A program made the translations under genes and the position numbers. A stretch of DNA of 64,000 nucleotides from Streptomyces sp. PT12 (lineage in GTDB: Bacteria > Actinomycetota > Actinomycetes > Streptomycetales > Streptomycetaceae): positions 124,001 through 188,000 of the forward strand of contig NZ_QEST01000184.1 of the NCBI RefSeq assembly GCF_003311645.1, in the 5' to 3' direction. Below are positions 19,325 through 28,954 of this stretch, one piece after another; position 1 is the stretch's first letter, and every line of letters starts with the position of its first letter. Under the pieces are notes generated by a model. It saw only the letters and a program-made list of their open reading frames with translations, had not been told where the DNA came from and ran no database searches.

Positions 19325-19557
19325 TCCTCCACCCTCTTGGGCGGCCGCCCGCGCCGTGGGTGCGGCCCCGCGTCCCTGGGAAGGCGGCCCGCGTCCCGCA
19401 GCGCCGCCCGCAGCAGGAAGTCGATCTGCGCGTTGGTGCTGCGCAGCTCGTCGGCCGCCCACCGCGCGAGCGCGTCGTGGACGGCCGGGTCGAGCCGCAG
19501 CAGCACCTGCTTGCGCGCGCGCCGCGCGGCCCCCTCGGAGTGCGGACCCTCGGTCAC
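19321..19557 (-). CDS. Ribbon-helix-helix (CopG/Arc type) small DNA-binding protein
   Basis: A 78-residue basic protein. KQVLLRLDPAVHDALARWA followed by a second helix (LRSTNAQIDFLLRAALRDA) is the beta-helix-helix pattern of a ribbon-helix-helix dimer. The C-terminal tail is Arg/Pro rich. GTG 19557 overlaps the stop of the SPFH gene by 3 bp (GTGA), so the two are translationally coupled. The strong coupling suggests a function linked to the SPFH protein, perhaps control of the operon. The stop overlaps the SpoIIE stop on the other strand. Confidence 0.85.
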   Translation of the reverse strand: MTEGPHSEGAARRARKQVLLRLDPAVHDALARWAADELRSTNAQIDFLLRAALRDAGRLPRDAGPHPRRGRPPKRVED

Positions 19558-20507
19558 TGGTAGAGGGACCCCGCGTTCACCACGGGCTGGGCGCCATGGC
19601 TTCCGCACAGGACCACCAGCAGGTTGGACACCATCGCGGCCCTGCGCTCGTCGTCCAGCTCCACCACGTCCATGTCGCCGAGCCGTTCGAGCGCCTTCTC
19701 TACCATGCCGCAGGCCCCTTCGACGATCGCCTGACGGGCCGCCACCACGGCGCCAGCCTGCTGACGTTGCAGCATGGCCGACGCGATCTCCGGCGCGTAC
19801 GCGAGGTGCGTGAAGCGCGACTCGACGATGCGCACGCCCGCCGCCCGCACCCGCGCGGTCAGCTCGACGGCCAGCTTCTCGGTGATCTCCTCGGCGTCGG
19901 CGCGCAGCGACAACTGGTCGGCCTCCGGGGCGTCGTACGGGTACTCGATCGCGATGTGCCGCACGGCCGACTCGGTCTGCGTGCCCACGAACTCCACGAA
20001 GTCGTCCACCTCGAAGCTGGCCTGCGCGGTGTCCTCGACCTGCCACACGATCACCGCGGCCAGCTCGATCGGGTTGCCGTCGGCGTCATTGACCTTGAGC
20101 ACGGCCGTCTCGTGGTTGCGGACGCGGGTGGAGATCTTGACGCGTGTGGTCAGGGGGTTGACCCAGCGCAGGCCGTCGTCGCGGATCGTGCCGGTGTAGC
20201 GCCCGAAGAACTGCACGACGCGCGCCTCGCCCGGGGCCACCATGTTGAGCCCGGTCATCAGGAAGAGGGCGGTCAGGAAGAGCAGCGAGCTCGCCACCAG
20301 CAGCGGGACGCCGACGGCGGGGGAGCCGTTCGCGGCGATCGCGATGCCCGCGAAGACGCCGCCGAGGCCCAGTAGCGAGCCGGTCAGGGTGAGCAGCAGC
20401 GCGAGGCCGCCGGGGACGCTGCGCGCCCTGAACTCCCTGACGCTGGGCGGCGGCATGTCGGGCGCGTCGGGCGCGTCGGCAGGAACAGTCTGATCGTTGG
20501 TGGTCAT
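19554..20507 (-). CDS. SPFH/Band 7 domain membrane protein
   Basis: A 317-residue protein with two N-terminal membrane helices (about residues 33-58 and 65-88) and a prohibitin-homology domain (about 90-280): [19 protein letters not shown], then [19 protein letters not shown]. The C-terminal part is helical. SPFH proteins form large ring or cage assemblies in membrane microdomains and often partner a protease or NfeD protein; no such partner is adjacent here. ATG 20507 is placed by the ACGGGGGCTCCC leader. It is the first gene of a two-gene operon with the ribbon-helix-helix protein. Confidence 0.9.
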   Translation of the reverse strand: MTTNDQTVPADAPDAPDMPPPSVREFRARSVPGGLALLLTLTGSLLGLGGVFAGIAIAANGSPAVGVPLLVASSLLFLTALFLMTGLNMVAPGEARVVQFFGRYTGTIRDDGLRWVNPLTTRVKISTRVRNHETAVLKVNDADGNPIELAAVIVWQVEDTAQASFEVDDFVEFVGTQTESAVRHIAIEYPYDAPEADQLSLRADAEEITEKLAVELTARVRAAGVRIVESRFTHLAYAPEIASAMLQRQQAGAVVAARQAIVEGACGMVEKALERLGDMDVVELDDERRAAMVSNLLVVLCGSHGAQPVVNAGSLYQ

Positions 20508-20536
20508 GGGAGCCCCCGTCGATGGTGTACTAGCAG

Positions 20537-20548
20537 TGTGATAGCACA
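20537..20548. promoter_or_regulatory. Small dyad in the SPFH / DUF1707 divergent promoter
   Basis: TGTG-ATAG-CACA is an inverted repeat in the 92-bp gap between the divergent SPFH and DUF1707 genes. On the + strand TACGCT (20587-20592) ends 7 nt before the GTG of the DUF1707 gene, again suggesting a leaderless transcript. A regulator bound at the dyad could act on both genes; which one is unknown. Confidence 0.35.
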
Positions 20549-20599
20549 TTACCACATGGGTCTGGTCGCGATGTATCGCGTGTCTGTACGCTGGTCGTC

Positions 20600-21268
20600 G
20601 TGAACGCTGAGAACCGGCCCTCCGTGCCGCTGGAGAAGCAGCCTGTCCGGGCGTCCGACGCGGACCGCGACCGCATCGCCGACATCCTGCGCGAGGCGCT
20701 GGCCGAGGGGCGGCTCGACGCCGAGGAGCACGCCGAGCGGGTCGAGGCGGTCTACCGGGCCAAGACACTCGCCGAGTTGGAGCCGCTGATCCAGGACCTG
20801 CCCGCAGGCCAGCCCCAGGGCCCCGGCCCCGGCCCCGGCCATGCGCCCCCGCCTCCGCGCGCCTTCGAACGGCGCGGCGGCTCGCACGGGTTGAGCGTGT
20901 CCAACGCGAAGAACGTCGTGGCCGTCCTCAGTGGCTCCACGCGCCAGGGGCGTTGGCGGGTCGGCCCCAAGGTGAACGCCGTGGCGGTGTGCGGCGGCGT
21001 CGAGTTGGACCTGACCGAGGCGATCTTCGAGTACCGCCATGTCGTGGTCAACGCCACGGCCATCTGCGGAGGCATCGAGATCCGCGTCCCGGAGAACGTC
21101 AGCCTGCGCAGCGCGGGCAGCGGCGTCATGGGCAGCTTCGATGTGCGCGAGGCCGAGTCGCCCGAGCCCCACGCCCCGATCGTGGTCGTGCAGGGTGTGG
21201 CCATCTGGGGCGGGGTCGAGGCGAGGCACGTGCGGGGGAAGCGCCTGAGGAACCTCAGCGACGGCTGA
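20600..21268 (+). CDS. DUF1707 domain protein with LiaF-like C-terminal domain
   Basis: A 222-residue protein. Residues 14-70 are a DUF1707 module (RASDADRDRIADILREAL, then GRLDAEEHAERVEAVYRAKT), a short helical domain common in actinomycetes. A Pro/Gly linker leads to a C-terminal beta domain (about 115-222) with repeated VAVCGGVELDLTEA and TAICGGIEIRVPENV strands, as in the cell-wall-active antibiotic response/LiaF family. No membrane segment is visible. The role is probably envelope-related or regulatory, by analogy only. Start GTG 20600. Confidence 0.85.
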   Translation: MNAENRPSVPLEKQPVRASDADRDRIADILREALAEGRLDAEEHAERVEAVYRAKTLAELEPLIQDLPAGQPQGPGPGPGHAPPPPRAFERRGGSHGLSVSNAKNVVAVLSGSTRQGRWRVGPKVNAVAVCGGVELDLTEAIFEYRHVVVNATAICGGIEIRVPENVSLRSAGSGVMGSFDVREAESPEPHAPIVVVQGVAIWGGVEARHVRGKRLRNLSDG

Positions 21269-21437
21269 TACGTCTGACCATGTTGTCGCTCCGTGCATAG
21301 ACGTGCGCACAGTGGGTAGGGCTGGGGGGACCGTCACTCGTATGGCCGCATGGTGGGAAGGCGAACAGCGGCACCCCCTGACGGGTGAGGGTCCACCAGC
21401 CAGGAGCGACCCCCGTAGCCGTCGTCAGGAGTTGACC

Positions 21438-21803
21438 GTGCTGCAATCGTCACCGCCACATGAGTCCCAGTGGTCCCCCGCCGTCCCCACGCAACGCAGT
21501 TCGAAAGATCTCGCGGGGCCCTGGCACTCGGAGGCCGCCTGCCGGCGGGATGAGGCGGGGCTGTTCTTCGCCCCCTCCCAGGAGCCCACGGCGGCCAGGC
21601 TCTCCAGGGAGCAGGCGGCCAAGTCGGTATGTGCCCGCTGCCCTGTGCTGCTCGAGTGCCGCGAGCACGCTTTGCTCCAGCCCGAGCCCTATGGCGTCTG
21701 GGGCGGGCTGACCGCCGCCGAGCGCCGCGTGGTGCTCAGCCGCAGGCGGCGCCGAGACGCGGCCGCGGGCGGCAGGCCCGCGGACATCAGCCGCATCGCC
21801 TGA
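21438..21803 (+). CDS. wblI: WhiB-like iron-sulfur regulator (probable WblI)
   Basis: A 121-residue WhiB-like protein. Four Cys that would hold the [4Fe-4S] cluster are at C35, C65, C68 and C74 (C-x29-C-x2-C-x5-C), followed by the turn GVWGGLTAAERR and an Arg-rich C-terminus. GTG 21438 is chosen because AGGAG lies 6 nt upstream; an in-frame extension to 21303 lacks such a site. Position directly before glpX matches my memory of wblI in S. coelicolor, so the symbol is by synteny and recall rather than a search. These proteins bind sigma factors and act as redox-sensitive regulators of development or antibiotic production. Confidence 0.85.
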   Translation: MLQSSPPHESQWSPAVPTQRSSKDLAGPWHSEAACRRDEAGLFFAPSQEPTAARLSREQAAKSVCARCPVLLECREHALLQPEPYGVWGGLTAAERRVVLSRRRRRDAAAGGRPADISRIA

Positions 21804-21853
21804 CGCCGCGCCCCCGGTCCCCCCACACCACACCGGCGCGGCCCCCCCCCCCC

Positions 21854-21890
21854 GCGGGCGGTCCCGGCTCCTCCGCCCGGGACCGCCCGC
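21854..21890. terminator. Bidirectional terminator between wbl gene and glpX
   Basis: A perfect 14-bp stem (21854-21867 with 21877-21890) has a 9-base loop and is followed by CGTTT. It lies between convergent stops and is preceded by an unusual run of about 12 C residues. Confidence 0.8.
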
Positions 21891-21959
21891 CGTTTGCCCC
21901 GGGGCCCCCGCCGGATCCCCCCCACCGGATCCAGCGCCGTATCTCGCGCCCTTCAGGGC

Positions 21960-22991
21960 TCAGCGCGCGGTGTCGAAGTCGATCGCGCTGTACGCCCGCA
22001 GCTTGGACAGCCGGTGCGTCGAGTCGATCTGCCGGATCGTGCCCGAGCGCGAACGCACCACGAGCGACTGGGTCGTCGCCGTCTCCGCGCGATACCGCAC
22101 CCCGCGCAGCAGCTCGCCGTCGGTGATGCCCGTCGCGACGAAGAACACGTTCTCGCCGCGCACCAGGTCGCCGGTGTGCAGCACCCGGTCGAGGTCATGG
22201 CCCGCGTCGAGGGCCGCGCGCCGCTCCGCCTCGTCCTTGGGCCACAGCTTCCCCTGGATCGTGCCGCCAAGGCATGTGATCGCGCAGGCCGCGATGATGC
22301 CCTCGGGGGTGCCGCCCACGCCGAGCAGCAGATCGACGCCCGTGCCCTCGCGGACGCTCATGATCGCCCCCGCCACGTCCCCGTCCTGGATGAACTTGAT
22401 CCGGGCGCCGCACTCCCTGACCTCCCGCACCAACGCGTCGTGCCGCGGCCGGTCCAGGATGCACACGGTCACATCGCCGGGGCTGCCGCCCTTGGCCTTG
22501 GCCACCCGCCGGATGTTCACGGAGGCGGGGGCGTCGATGTCCACGAACTCCGCCGCCTCGGGGCCCGTCGCCAGCTTGTCCATGTAGAAGACGGCGCTCG
22601 GGTCGAACATCGCGCCCCGCTCCGCGACGGCGAGCACCGACACGGCGTTGGCCATGCCCTTGGCCGTCAGCGTCGTGCCGTCCACCGGGTCGACCGCCAC
22701 GTCGCACTCGGGGCCCGAACCGTCCCCGACCCGCTCCCCGTTGAACAGCATCGGCGCCTCGTCCTTCTCGCCCTCGCCGATGACCACCACGCCGTTCATC
22801 GAGACGGTGGAGATCAGCGCGCGCATCGCGCGAACCGCGGCGCCGTCAGCGCCGTTCTTGTCGCCGCGCCCCACCCAGCGGCCCGAGGCCATCGCCCCCG
22901 CCTCGGTCACCCTGACCAGCTCGAGGGCGAGGTTGCGGTCGGGGGCCTGGGGGCCGACGTCCAGCGGGGGAGGGAGATGGTGCTCCGTCAT
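21960..22991 (-). CDS. glpX: Fructose-1,6-bisphosphatase class II
   Basis: Hydrolyses fructose 1,6-bisphosphate to fructose 6-phosphate in gluconeogenesis; the GlpX type is the main actinomycete form. The 343-residue protein has the metal and phosphate sites [11 protein letters not shown] and [12 protein letters not shown], and the sugar-binding [17 protein letters not shown] 22991 is the family start. On its coding strand TTACAGT lies about 40 bp upstream as a plausible -10 box. It diverges from the DUF4245 gene. Confidence 0.95.
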   Translation of the reverse strand: MTEHHLPPPLDVGPQAPDRNLALELVRVTEAGAMASGRWVGRGDKNGADGAAVRAMRALISTVSMNGVVVIGEGEKDEAPMLFNGERVGDGSGPECDVAVDPVDGTTLTAKGMANAVSVLAVAERGAMFDPSAVFYMDKLATGPEAAEFVDIDAPASVNIRRVAKAKGGSPGDVTVCILDRPRHDALVREVRECGARIKFIQDGDVAGAIMSVREGTGVDLLLGVGGTPEGIIAACAITCLGGTIQGKLWPKDEAERRAALDAGHDLDRVLHTGDLVRGENVFFVATGITDGELLRGVRYRAETATTQSLVVRSRSGTIRQIDSTHRLSKLRAYSAIDFDTAR

Positions 22992-23131
22992 CGGGACGAC
23001 CTTTCTGGCGCGGTCACGGTGCGGTCCCCTCGACTGTAACCGGCGGGGTACACATGAGCATTCCCTCCTCTCGTATGAGCGAACCCGGGGGTGGTCGCAC
23101 GGTCGCCCTTGGCGTGAGGGACGATGGACCC

Positions 23132-23749
23132 GTGGCGAACCACGCGGTGGAAGACGCGGAGAACGACATGGCGGCGGCCGATGACCGCACGACCGGCGAG
23201 GCCACGAGGCCGTCGGCCGGGCGGCGCGGCCTGGCCTCCGTGCGGAACATGGTGGTGTCCCTCGTGGTCATCTGCGGCGGGGCGTTCGCCCTGGTGGCGC
23301 TCAACCCCGGGGATCAGCCCGAGGGTTCGACCCCGACCGTGAGCTATGACGTCGAGGCGGCGACGGCCGCCCGCGCCGCCCCCTATGAGCTGCTGGTCCC
23401 CGAGGGCCTGTCGTCCGACTGGCGCGCCACCTCCGTGCGCTACCAGCCCGCGGGCGACTTCGGCGCGACCTGGCGCCTCGGCTTCCTCGACCCGGACGAG
23501 GAGTACGCCGCCCTCGCCCAGGCCGACGGCGCCCCCGATGACTTCATCGAGGAGATCACCCAGGGCGCCACCGACACGGGCGAGACCGCCTCGGTCGGCG
23601 GCCGCGACTGGGCGCGTTACGAGGGCGACAAGTACGACGCGCTCGTGCTCCGCGACGCCGATGTGACCACCGTCGTCCTGGGCACCGCGCCCCTCGACCG
23701 GCTCACCCACTTCGCCACGGCCCTCACCCCCGAGCCCGTCCAGGGCTGA
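23132..23749 (+). CDS. DUF4245 domain membrane-anchored protein
   Basis: About 205 residues: a charged N-terminal 35, one membrane helix (near 39-58, [21 protein letters not shown]), and an extracytoplasmic domain (about 80-205) with [15 protein letters not shown] and [16 protein letters not shown], typical of the actinobacterial DUF4245 family. The function is unknown; the gene sits in the conserved glpX-xse neighbourhood. The start is uncertain: GTG 23132 has GAGGGA 10 nt upstream, while ATG 23168 and several upstream in-frame starts also exist. Confidence 0.82.
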   Translation: MANHAVEDAENDMAAADDRTTGEATRPSAGRRGLASVRNMVVSLVVICGGAFALVALNPGDQPEGSTPTVSYDVEAATAARAAPYELLVPEGLSSDWRATSVRYQPAGDFGATWRLGFLDPDEEYAALAQADGAPDDFIEEITQGATDTGETASVGGRDWARYEGDKYDALVLRDADVTTVVLGTAPLDRLTHFATALTPEPVQG

Positions 23750-23759
23750 GCCGGGGCCG

Positions 23760-24062
23760 TCAGCGCGGCTCCCCCTCCCCCTCTTCGCCGTCCTCGGCCG
23801 CCCCCTCCTCCTCGGCCAGCGCAGCGTCGAGGCGGGCCCGCGCGCCCTCGAGCCAGCGGCCGCAGATCCGCGCCAGCTCCTCCCCGCGCTCCCACAGCGC
23901 AAGCGACTCCTCGAGCGTCGCACCGCCCGCCTCCAAGCGGCGCACCACGTCGATCAACTCGTCCCTGGCCTGCTCGTAGCCGAGCGCCGCCTCCGCCGAG
24001 CCCGCCGCCTCCGCCGGGCCCGCCCCCTGAGCCGAATCCGTCGTCGTGTCCGCTTCCGTCAT
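23760..24062 (-). CDS. xseB: Exodeoxyribonuclease VII small subunit
   Basis: A 100-residue subunit of the single-strand-specific exonuclease VII. The core [20 protein letters not shown] and the following [16 protein letters not shown] are the conserved helical hairpin that binds the large subunit. Acidic low-complexity tails flank it at both ends. It starts 10 bp after the xseA stop on the same strand, so the two form an operon. The stop is 10 bp from the convergent DUF4245 stop. Confidence 0.92.
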   Translation of the reverse strand: MTEADTTTDSAQGAGPAEAAGSAEAALGYEQARDELIDVVRRLEAGGATLEESLALWERGEELARICGRWLEGARARLDAALAEEEGAAEDGEEGEGEPR

Positions 24063-24072
24063 GCCGGTCACC

Positions 24073-25311
24073 CTATGCCCCACCTTGCCGGCCCGCCCCG
24101 GGCCGCTCGCCGACCGTGACCGGGAACGCGCCCTCCGCGACGCGCGCCCGCAACTCCTCGCCCGCCGCCACCTCGTCGGCCGCCCGCACCGCCGAGCCGT
24201 CGGCCCGCTGCAACACGGCATAGCCGCGCCGCAGCGTCGCCGCGGGCGACAGCGCCACCACCCGCGCCCGCGTGTGCGCCAGATCCGCCCGCGCGCGATC
24301 CAGCAGATGCGCCAACGTGCGCCGCGAGCGCCCCATCAACGCCGCAAGCTCCTCCGCGCGCGCCTCCACCATCCGGTGCGGCTCCGCCAGCGCGGGCCGG
24401 TCCCGCGCCGCCGCCAGGCCCCGCTCCTCCCGCTCGATCCTGGACGCGAGCACCCATCGCGCCCTGTCCCGCAACTGCCGCACCCGCGCCATCTCCTCGC
24501 GCACGTCGGGCACCGTGCGCTTGGCCGCGTCCGTCGGCGTCGAGGCCCGCAGATCGGCCACCAGGTCGAGCAGCGGGGCGTCCGGCTCGTGCCCGATCGC
24601 GGAGACCACGGGCGTGCGGCACGCGGCGACCGCCCGCACCAGCCGCTCGTCCGAGAACGGCAGCAGGTCCTCCACGCTCCCGCCGCCCCTGGCCACGATG
24701 ATCACGTCCACGTCGGGGTCGGCGTCCAACTCCCCGACCGCGTCGATGACGTGCGGCACCGCGTGCACGCCCTGCACCGCGACGTTGCGCACGGCGAACC
24801 TGACGGCGGGCCAGCGCAGCCTGGCGTTCTCCAGGACGTCGCGCTCGGCAGCCGACGCCCGCCCCGTCACCAGCCCCACCCGCCGCGGCAGGAACGGCAG
24901 CCGCCGCTTGCGCTCCGGCGCGAACAACCCCTCGGCCGCCAGCGCCCGCTTGAGCTTCTCCAGGCGCAGCAGCAGCTCCCCGACCCCCACCGCGCGGATC
25001 TCCGCCGCCCGCAACGACAGCTCGCCGCGCGGCGCGTACCACTCGGGCTTGGCAAACACGACGACCCGCGCGCCTTCCGTTATGACGTCGGCGACCGCGT
25101 CGAAGACCCCGCGGAAGCACGTCACCCGCACCGAAACGTCATGCGCCGGATCCCGCAGCGTGAGGAAGACCACCCCGAACCCGGGGCGCCGCGAGAGCTG
25201 GGTGATCTGCCCCTCCACCCACACCGCGCCGAGCCGGTCGATCCACCCCCCGATGAGCCGGGACACCTCGCCCACCGGGATGGGCGCCTCCGCCGTCGTC
25301 TGCACTGCCAT
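24073..25311 (-). CDS. xseA: Exodeoxyribonuclease VII large subunit
   Basis: A 412-residue large subunit. The N-terminal OB fold (about 10-110) contains [17 protein letters not shown]. The catalytic domain carries [37 protein letters not shown] and [29 protein letters not shown] in separate blocks, all family hallmarks. A helical C-terminal stalk follows. A TAGCGT box ends 6 nt before its ATG, suggesting a leaderless transcript that also covers xseB. It diverges from ispH across 68 bp. Confidence 0.95.
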   Translation of the reverse strand: MAVQTTAEAPIPVGEVSRLIGGWIDRLGAVWVEGQITQLSRRPGFGVVFLTLRDPAHDVSVRVTCFRGVFDAVADVITEGARVVVFAKPEWYAPRGELSLRAAEIRAVGVGELLLRLEKLKRALAAEGLFAPERKRRLPFLPRRVGLVTGRASAAERDVLENARLRWPAVRFAVRNVAVQGVHAVPHVIDAVGELDADPDVDVIIVARGGGSVEDLLPFSDERLVRAVAACRTPVVSAIGHEPDAPLLDLVADLRASTPTDAAKRTVPDVREEMARVRQLRDRARWVLASRIEREERGLAAARDRPALAEPHRMVEARAEELAALMGRSRRTLAHLLDRARADLAHTRARVVALSPAATLRRGYAVLQRADGSAVRAADEVAAGEELRARVAEGAFPVTVGERPGAGRQGGA

Positions 25312-25317
25312 ACCGTC

Positions 25318-25373
25318 ACGCTAGCGCCGAGCACTGACAGTCCCCTCGGGCCGCCCCCGAGCCCCCGTACCAT
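25318..25373. promoter_or_regulatory. Divergent leaderless promoter pair, xseA and ispH
   Basis: On the - strand TAGCGT (25323-25318) ends 6 nt before the xseA ATG. On the + strand TACCAT (25368-25373) ends 6 nt before the ispH ATG. Neither start has a ribosome binding site. The 68-bp intergenic gap thus appears to hold two back-to-back promoters for leaderless mRNAs. Confidence 0.5.
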
Positions 25374-25379
25374 GGGCCC

Positions 25380-26384
25380 ATGGATCGAGACGCCGAAGAC
25401 ACCGGGCGGGACGCCGGGCGCCGCCGCGTCCTGCTTGCCGCACCCCGCGGATACTGCGCGGGCGTGGACCGCGCCGTCATAGCCGTCGAGCGCGCCCTGG
25501 AGAAGTACGGCGCGCCGATCTATGTGCGCCACGAGATCGTTCACAACAAGTACGTCGTGCGCACGCTGGAGAAGAAGGGCGCCATCTTCGTCGATGAGAC
25601 CGCCGAGGTCCCCGAGGGCGAGATCGTCATCTTCTCGGCGCACGGCGTCTCGCCCGAGGTCCACCGCGAGGCCGAGCGCGGCAAGCTGGCCACGGTCGAC
25701 GCCACCTGCCCGCTGGTCACCAAGGTCCACAAGGAGGCCGTCCGCTTCGCGCGGCAGGACTACGACATCCTCCTCATCGGTCACGAGGGCCACGAGGAGG
25801 TCATCGGCACCAGCGGCGAGGCCCCCGAGCACATCACCCTGGTCGACGGCCCCAAGGACGCCGCGTCCGTCGAGGTCCGCGACCCGGAGAAGGTCGTCTG
25901 GCTCTCCCAGACGACGCTGTCCGTCGACGAGACCATGGAGACGGTGGACGCGCTCAAGACCCGTTTCCCGCTGCTGGTCAGCCCGCCGAGCGACGACATC
26001 TGCTACGCCACACAGAACCGCCAGACCGCCGTCAAGCAGGTCGCGGCCGAGGCGCAGCTCGTCCTGGTCGTCGGCTCGAAGAACTCGTCGAACTCCGCCC
26101 GCATGGTCGAGGCCGCCCTCGGTGCCGGGGCGGACGCCTCCTATCTCGTGGACAACGCGGGCGAGATCGACGAGGCGTGGCTCGAAGGCGTCACCACCGT
26201 CGGCCTCTCCTCCGGCGCCTCGGTGCCCGAGGTCCTGGTGGACGGGGCCCTGGAGTGGCTGGCCGAGCGCGGCTTCGACGACGTGGAGATCGTGCAGCCG
26301 ATGGAGGAGCACATCCAGTTCTCGCTCCCCAAGGAGCTGCGCCGCGACCTGCGCGCGGAGGCCGCGGAGAAGGTTCGCGGCTAG
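25380..26384 (+). CDS. ispH: 4-hydroxy-3-methylbut-2-enyl diphosphate reductase
   Basis: Last step of the non-mevalonate isoprenoid pathway, making IPP and DMAPP. The 334-residue protein has the three Fe-S cluster Cys: C26 in PRGYCAGVD, then [10 protein letters not shown] and [11 protein letters not shown]. The substrate motifs [12 protein letters not shown] and [14 protein letters not shown] are also intact. It supplies precursors for the isoprenyl transferase at the left of the window. ATG 25380 follows the TACCAT box directly. Confidence 0.96.
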   Translation: MDRDAEDTGRDAGRRRVLLAAPRGYCAGVDRAVIAVERALEKYGAPIYVRHEIVHNKYVVRTLEKKGAIFVDETAEVPEGEIVIFSAHGVSPEVHREAERGKLATVDATCPLVTKVHKEAVRFARQDYDILLIGHEGHEEVIGTSGEAPEHITLVDGPKDAASVEVRDPEKVVWLSQTTLSVDETMETVDALKTRFPLLVSPPSDDICYATQNRQTAVKQVAAEAQLVLVVGSKNSSNSARMVEAALGAGADASYLVDNAGEIDEAWLEGVTTVGLSSGASVPEVLVDGALEWLAERGFDDVEIVQPMEEHIQFSLPKELRRDLRAEAAEKVRG

Positions 26385-26508
26385 CGAACCCCACCCGTAT
26401 CTCACCTGTATCTCTTCTGTCTCCCGCCCCAGGGGTCCCGTTCGTATGATCGGGCCTCTCAAGGCACTTGAGGTAGTTGGTGCGCAACCCTTGACACAGG
26501 AGATTCAC

Positions 26509-27156
26509 GTGGTGCGGGGCAAGTCCGCATGGCTCCGTGCCGTCGCGCCCGCCGCCGTGCTGGCGCTGGCGCTGGCGGCCTGCGGATCCGACGACTCGGA
26601 CGACGACGCGGCGGGCTCGGCTGGCGCCGAACAGAGCGAGACGACCGAGGAGTCACCGGCGGCCGAGGACGAGGCTCAGGCCGACGAGGGGGAGCAGTCG
26701 GCGGGCGGGGGCTCGGCCACCCTCGCGGAGGGGGAGACGAGCGAGCCGGTCGCGTGGGAGGACGGCGACGCGGTCGCCGACCTGGCGGTCACCCTGGACC
26801 GGGTGCACGTCGGCACGGCCGCCGACCTCGCGGCGCTGAACCTCTCCTCGCCCGCCGAAGGGCTCGTGCCCGCCTCGATCTTCCTCAGCTTCGAGCACGC
26901 GGGCGGCGACCCGCTCCAGCGCCCGCGCCCAGGGATCGTCGCGTCCCTGACGCTGGCCGACAACGCCCGGCAGACCAGTCTCGTCGGCAGCCCCGAGATC
27001 CCCAGCGGCTGCCCGGCCGACTCGGACTTCGTCGACGCGCTGGCCGAGGGCGAGACGGCCGAGCTGTGCAAGTCGGTCCTCATCCCCGAGGGCTCCGAGG
27101 TCGCCAGCGTCGAGCGGTACTCGGGCGAGACCGACCTCAGCTGGACGGTCGGCTAG
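26509..27156 (+). CDS. Secreted lipoprotein of unknown function
   Basis: A 215-residue lipoprotein. The signal peptide ends in the lipobox LALAAC with Cys25 as the lipidated residue. An acidic Ser/Glu/Ala tether (about 26-70) follows, then a compact domain of about 140 residues with two Cys (GCPADSDF and LCKSVLIP) that may form a disulfide. The domain resembles the DUF4352-like immunoglobulin folds found in many actinobacterial lipoproteins, but I cannot name it. GTG 26509 has AGGAG 6 nt upstream. Its stop overlaps the convergent DUF6542 stop by 4 bp. Confidence 0.85.
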   Translation: MVRGKSAWLRAVAPAAVLALALAACGSDDSDDDAAGSAGAEQSETTEESPAAEDEAQADEGEQSAGGGSATLAEGETSEPVAWEDGDAVADLAVTLDRVHVGTAADLAALNLSSPAEGLVPASIFLSFEHAGGDPLQRPRPGIVASLTLADNARQTSLVGSPEIPSGCPADSDFVDALAEGETAELCKSVLIPEGSEVASVERYSGETDLSWTVG

Positions 27157-27683
27157 CCGCGTGGCGCGGCCGCGGCCCCGCGGCGGCGCAGCCGCTGGCG
27201 GAGCGAGTCGAGCCCCTTGCGGACGAGCACGACGAGGCAGGCCGTGAGCGTTCCGGCGAAGACCCAGGGCGCGCGCAGGGCGAGCTCCGTGAGCGTCTGC
27301 GTCGGGCCCGCCGAGCACAGCAGGCCCGTGGCGAACGCGATCGGCGCGGCGATCGGCGCCGTGGCGAGGTCCGCTGGCCTGACCCAGATCGCCGTCGCCG
27401 TGCAGGTCAGCACGTAGAGCGTCCCGTAGAGCGCTGGCGCCCCGCCCAGTGGCTCGCAGAGCCAGGCCGCCGCGACCATCGACGCCGTCGCGAGCACGCC
27501 GCAGCCGAGGCCGGTGAGCCTGGGGCGGGGCAGGCGGCGCCGCTGGCTCCCCCATGACCGTTCCGCCGGGCGGTCATGGGGGCCCCTCCCTGCGGTCACG
27601 TTCGAGGACGGCCGTGGCACCCGCGTCCGCACGGCGGTGGGCGAGAGCCGTGGGTGACGGGTGGTGTGCGTACTGTGTTCCAC
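27153..27683 (-). CDS. DUF6542-type small membrane protein
   Basis: A 176-residue protein with a basic N-terminal 50 and about four membrane helices (near 57-75, 82-98, 105-122, 138-155), ending in an Arg-rich cytoplasmic tail. The gene in this position, between ispH and ychF, is annotated as DUF6542 in Streptomyces to my recollection. No function is known. GTG 27683 is the likely start. It converges with the lipoprotein gene with overlapping stop codons. Confidence 0.75.
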   Translation of the reverse strand: MEHSTHTTRHPRLSPTAVRTRVPRPSSNVTAGRGPHDRPAERSWGSQRRRLPRPRLTGLGCGVLATASMVAAAWLCEPLGGAPALYGTLYVLTCTATAIWVRPADLATAPIAAPIAFATGLLCSAGPTQTLTELALRAPWVFAGTLTACLVVLVRKGLDSLRQRLRRRGAAAAPRG

Positions 27684-27844
27684 GGCACCAAGGTAAGCCG
27701 GGGTGAGGGACGGATAGCGTGATGGACACGCTTGCGGGCCATATGACTGTCCTCCCGTCCTCCCGCGCCGTCTGGCGGCCGCGCCACCGGCCGTAGACTT
27801 GGCGTTCGGCCTTACGTCCGCCCCCTCGTCCCGGGAAGTCTCAC

Positions 27845-28954
27845 GTGTCGCTCACGATCGGAATCGTCGGCCTGCCGAATGTCGGCAAGTCGACACTGTT
27901 CAACGCCCTGACCAAGAACGATGTGCTGGCGGCCAACTACCCGTTCGCCACCATCGAGCCGAACATCGGCGTCGTCGGCGTCCCCGACCCGCGGCTGGCC
28001 CGGCTGGCCGAGGTCTTCTCGTCACAGCGGGTGCTGCCCGCCACGGTCGACTTCGTGGACATCGCGGGCATCGTGCGCGGCGCGAGCGAGGGTGAGGGCC
28101 TGGGGAACAAGTTCCTGGCGAACATCCGCGAGTCCGACGCCATCTGCCAGGTCATCCGCGCCTTCCACGACGAGAACGTCGTCCATGTCGACGGCAAGGT
28201 CTCCCCCAAGAGCGACATCGAGACCATCGACACCGAGCTGATGCTGGCCGACCTCCAGACCATCGAGAAGGTGCTGCCGCGCCTGGCGAAGGAGGCCAGG
28301 ATCAAGAAGGACCGCCAGCCGGTGGTCGCGGCGGTCGAGGAGGCCAAGGAGATCCTCGAGGGCGGCCGCACGCTCTTCTCCGCGGGCATCGCCCAGGGCA
28401 CCGAGCGCGCCGAGCCGCTGCACGAGCTGCACCTGCTGACGGTCAAGCCGTTCCTGTACGTCTTCAATGTGGACGAGGACGAGCTGACGGACGAGGCGTT
28501 CAAGGCCGAGCAGCGCGCGCTCGTCGCACCGGCCGAGGCGATCTTCCTCAACGCCAAGCTGGAGGCCGACCTGGCCGAGCTCGATGAGGACGAGGCCCTC
28601 GAGCTGCTTCAGACCGTCGGCCAGACCGAGCCGGGCCTGGCCACGCTCGCCCGCGTCGGCTTCGACACCCTCGGCCTCCAGACCTACCTGACGGCGGGTC
28701 CGAAGGAGGCCCGCGCCTGGACGATCAAGAAGGGCGCCACCGCGCCCGAGGCGGCCGGGGTGATCCACACGGACTTCCAGAAGGGCTTCATCAAAGCCGA
28801 GGTCATCTCGTTCGACGACCTGATGGAGGCGGGCTCGGTCACCGAGGCCCGCTCCCGCGGCAAGGCGCGCATGGAGGGCAAGGACTATGTGATGCGCGAC
28901 GGCGACGTGGTGGAGTTCCGGCACGGAGGAACGTCTGGCAGCGGGAAGAAGTAG
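27845..28954 (+). CDS. ychF: Ribosome-binding ATPase YchF (Obg-like)
   Basis: A 369-residue P-loop NTPase of the Obg group that prefers ATP and binds ribosomes. Visible motifs are the G1 loop GLPNVGKST at the N-terminus, FVDIAGIVRGASEGEGLGN (G3), FNVDEDEL in the G4 position, and the C-terminal TGS domain (about 280-365) with AWTIKKGATAPEAAGVIH and DYVMRDGDVVEFRH. GTG 27845 gives the standard SLTIGIVG start. A TAGACT box lies about 45 bp upstream. Confidence 0.96.
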   Translation: MSLTIGIVGLPNVGKSTLFNALTKNDVLAANYPFATIEPNIGVVGVPDPRLARLAEVFSSQRVLPATVDFVDIAGIVRGASEGEGLGNKFLANIRESDAICQVIRAFHDENVVHVDGKVSPKSDIETIDTELMLADLQTIEKVLPRLAKEARIKKDRQPVVAAVEEAKEILEGGRTLFSAGIAQGTERAEPLHELHLLTVKPFLYVFNVDEDELTDEAFKAEQRALVAPAEAIFLNAKLEADLAELDEDEALELLQTVGQTEPGLATLARVGFDTLGLQTYLTAGPKEARAWTIKKGATAPEAAGVIHTDFQKGFIKAEVISFDDLMEAGSVTEARSRGKARMEGKDYVMRDGDVVEFRHGGTSGSGKK

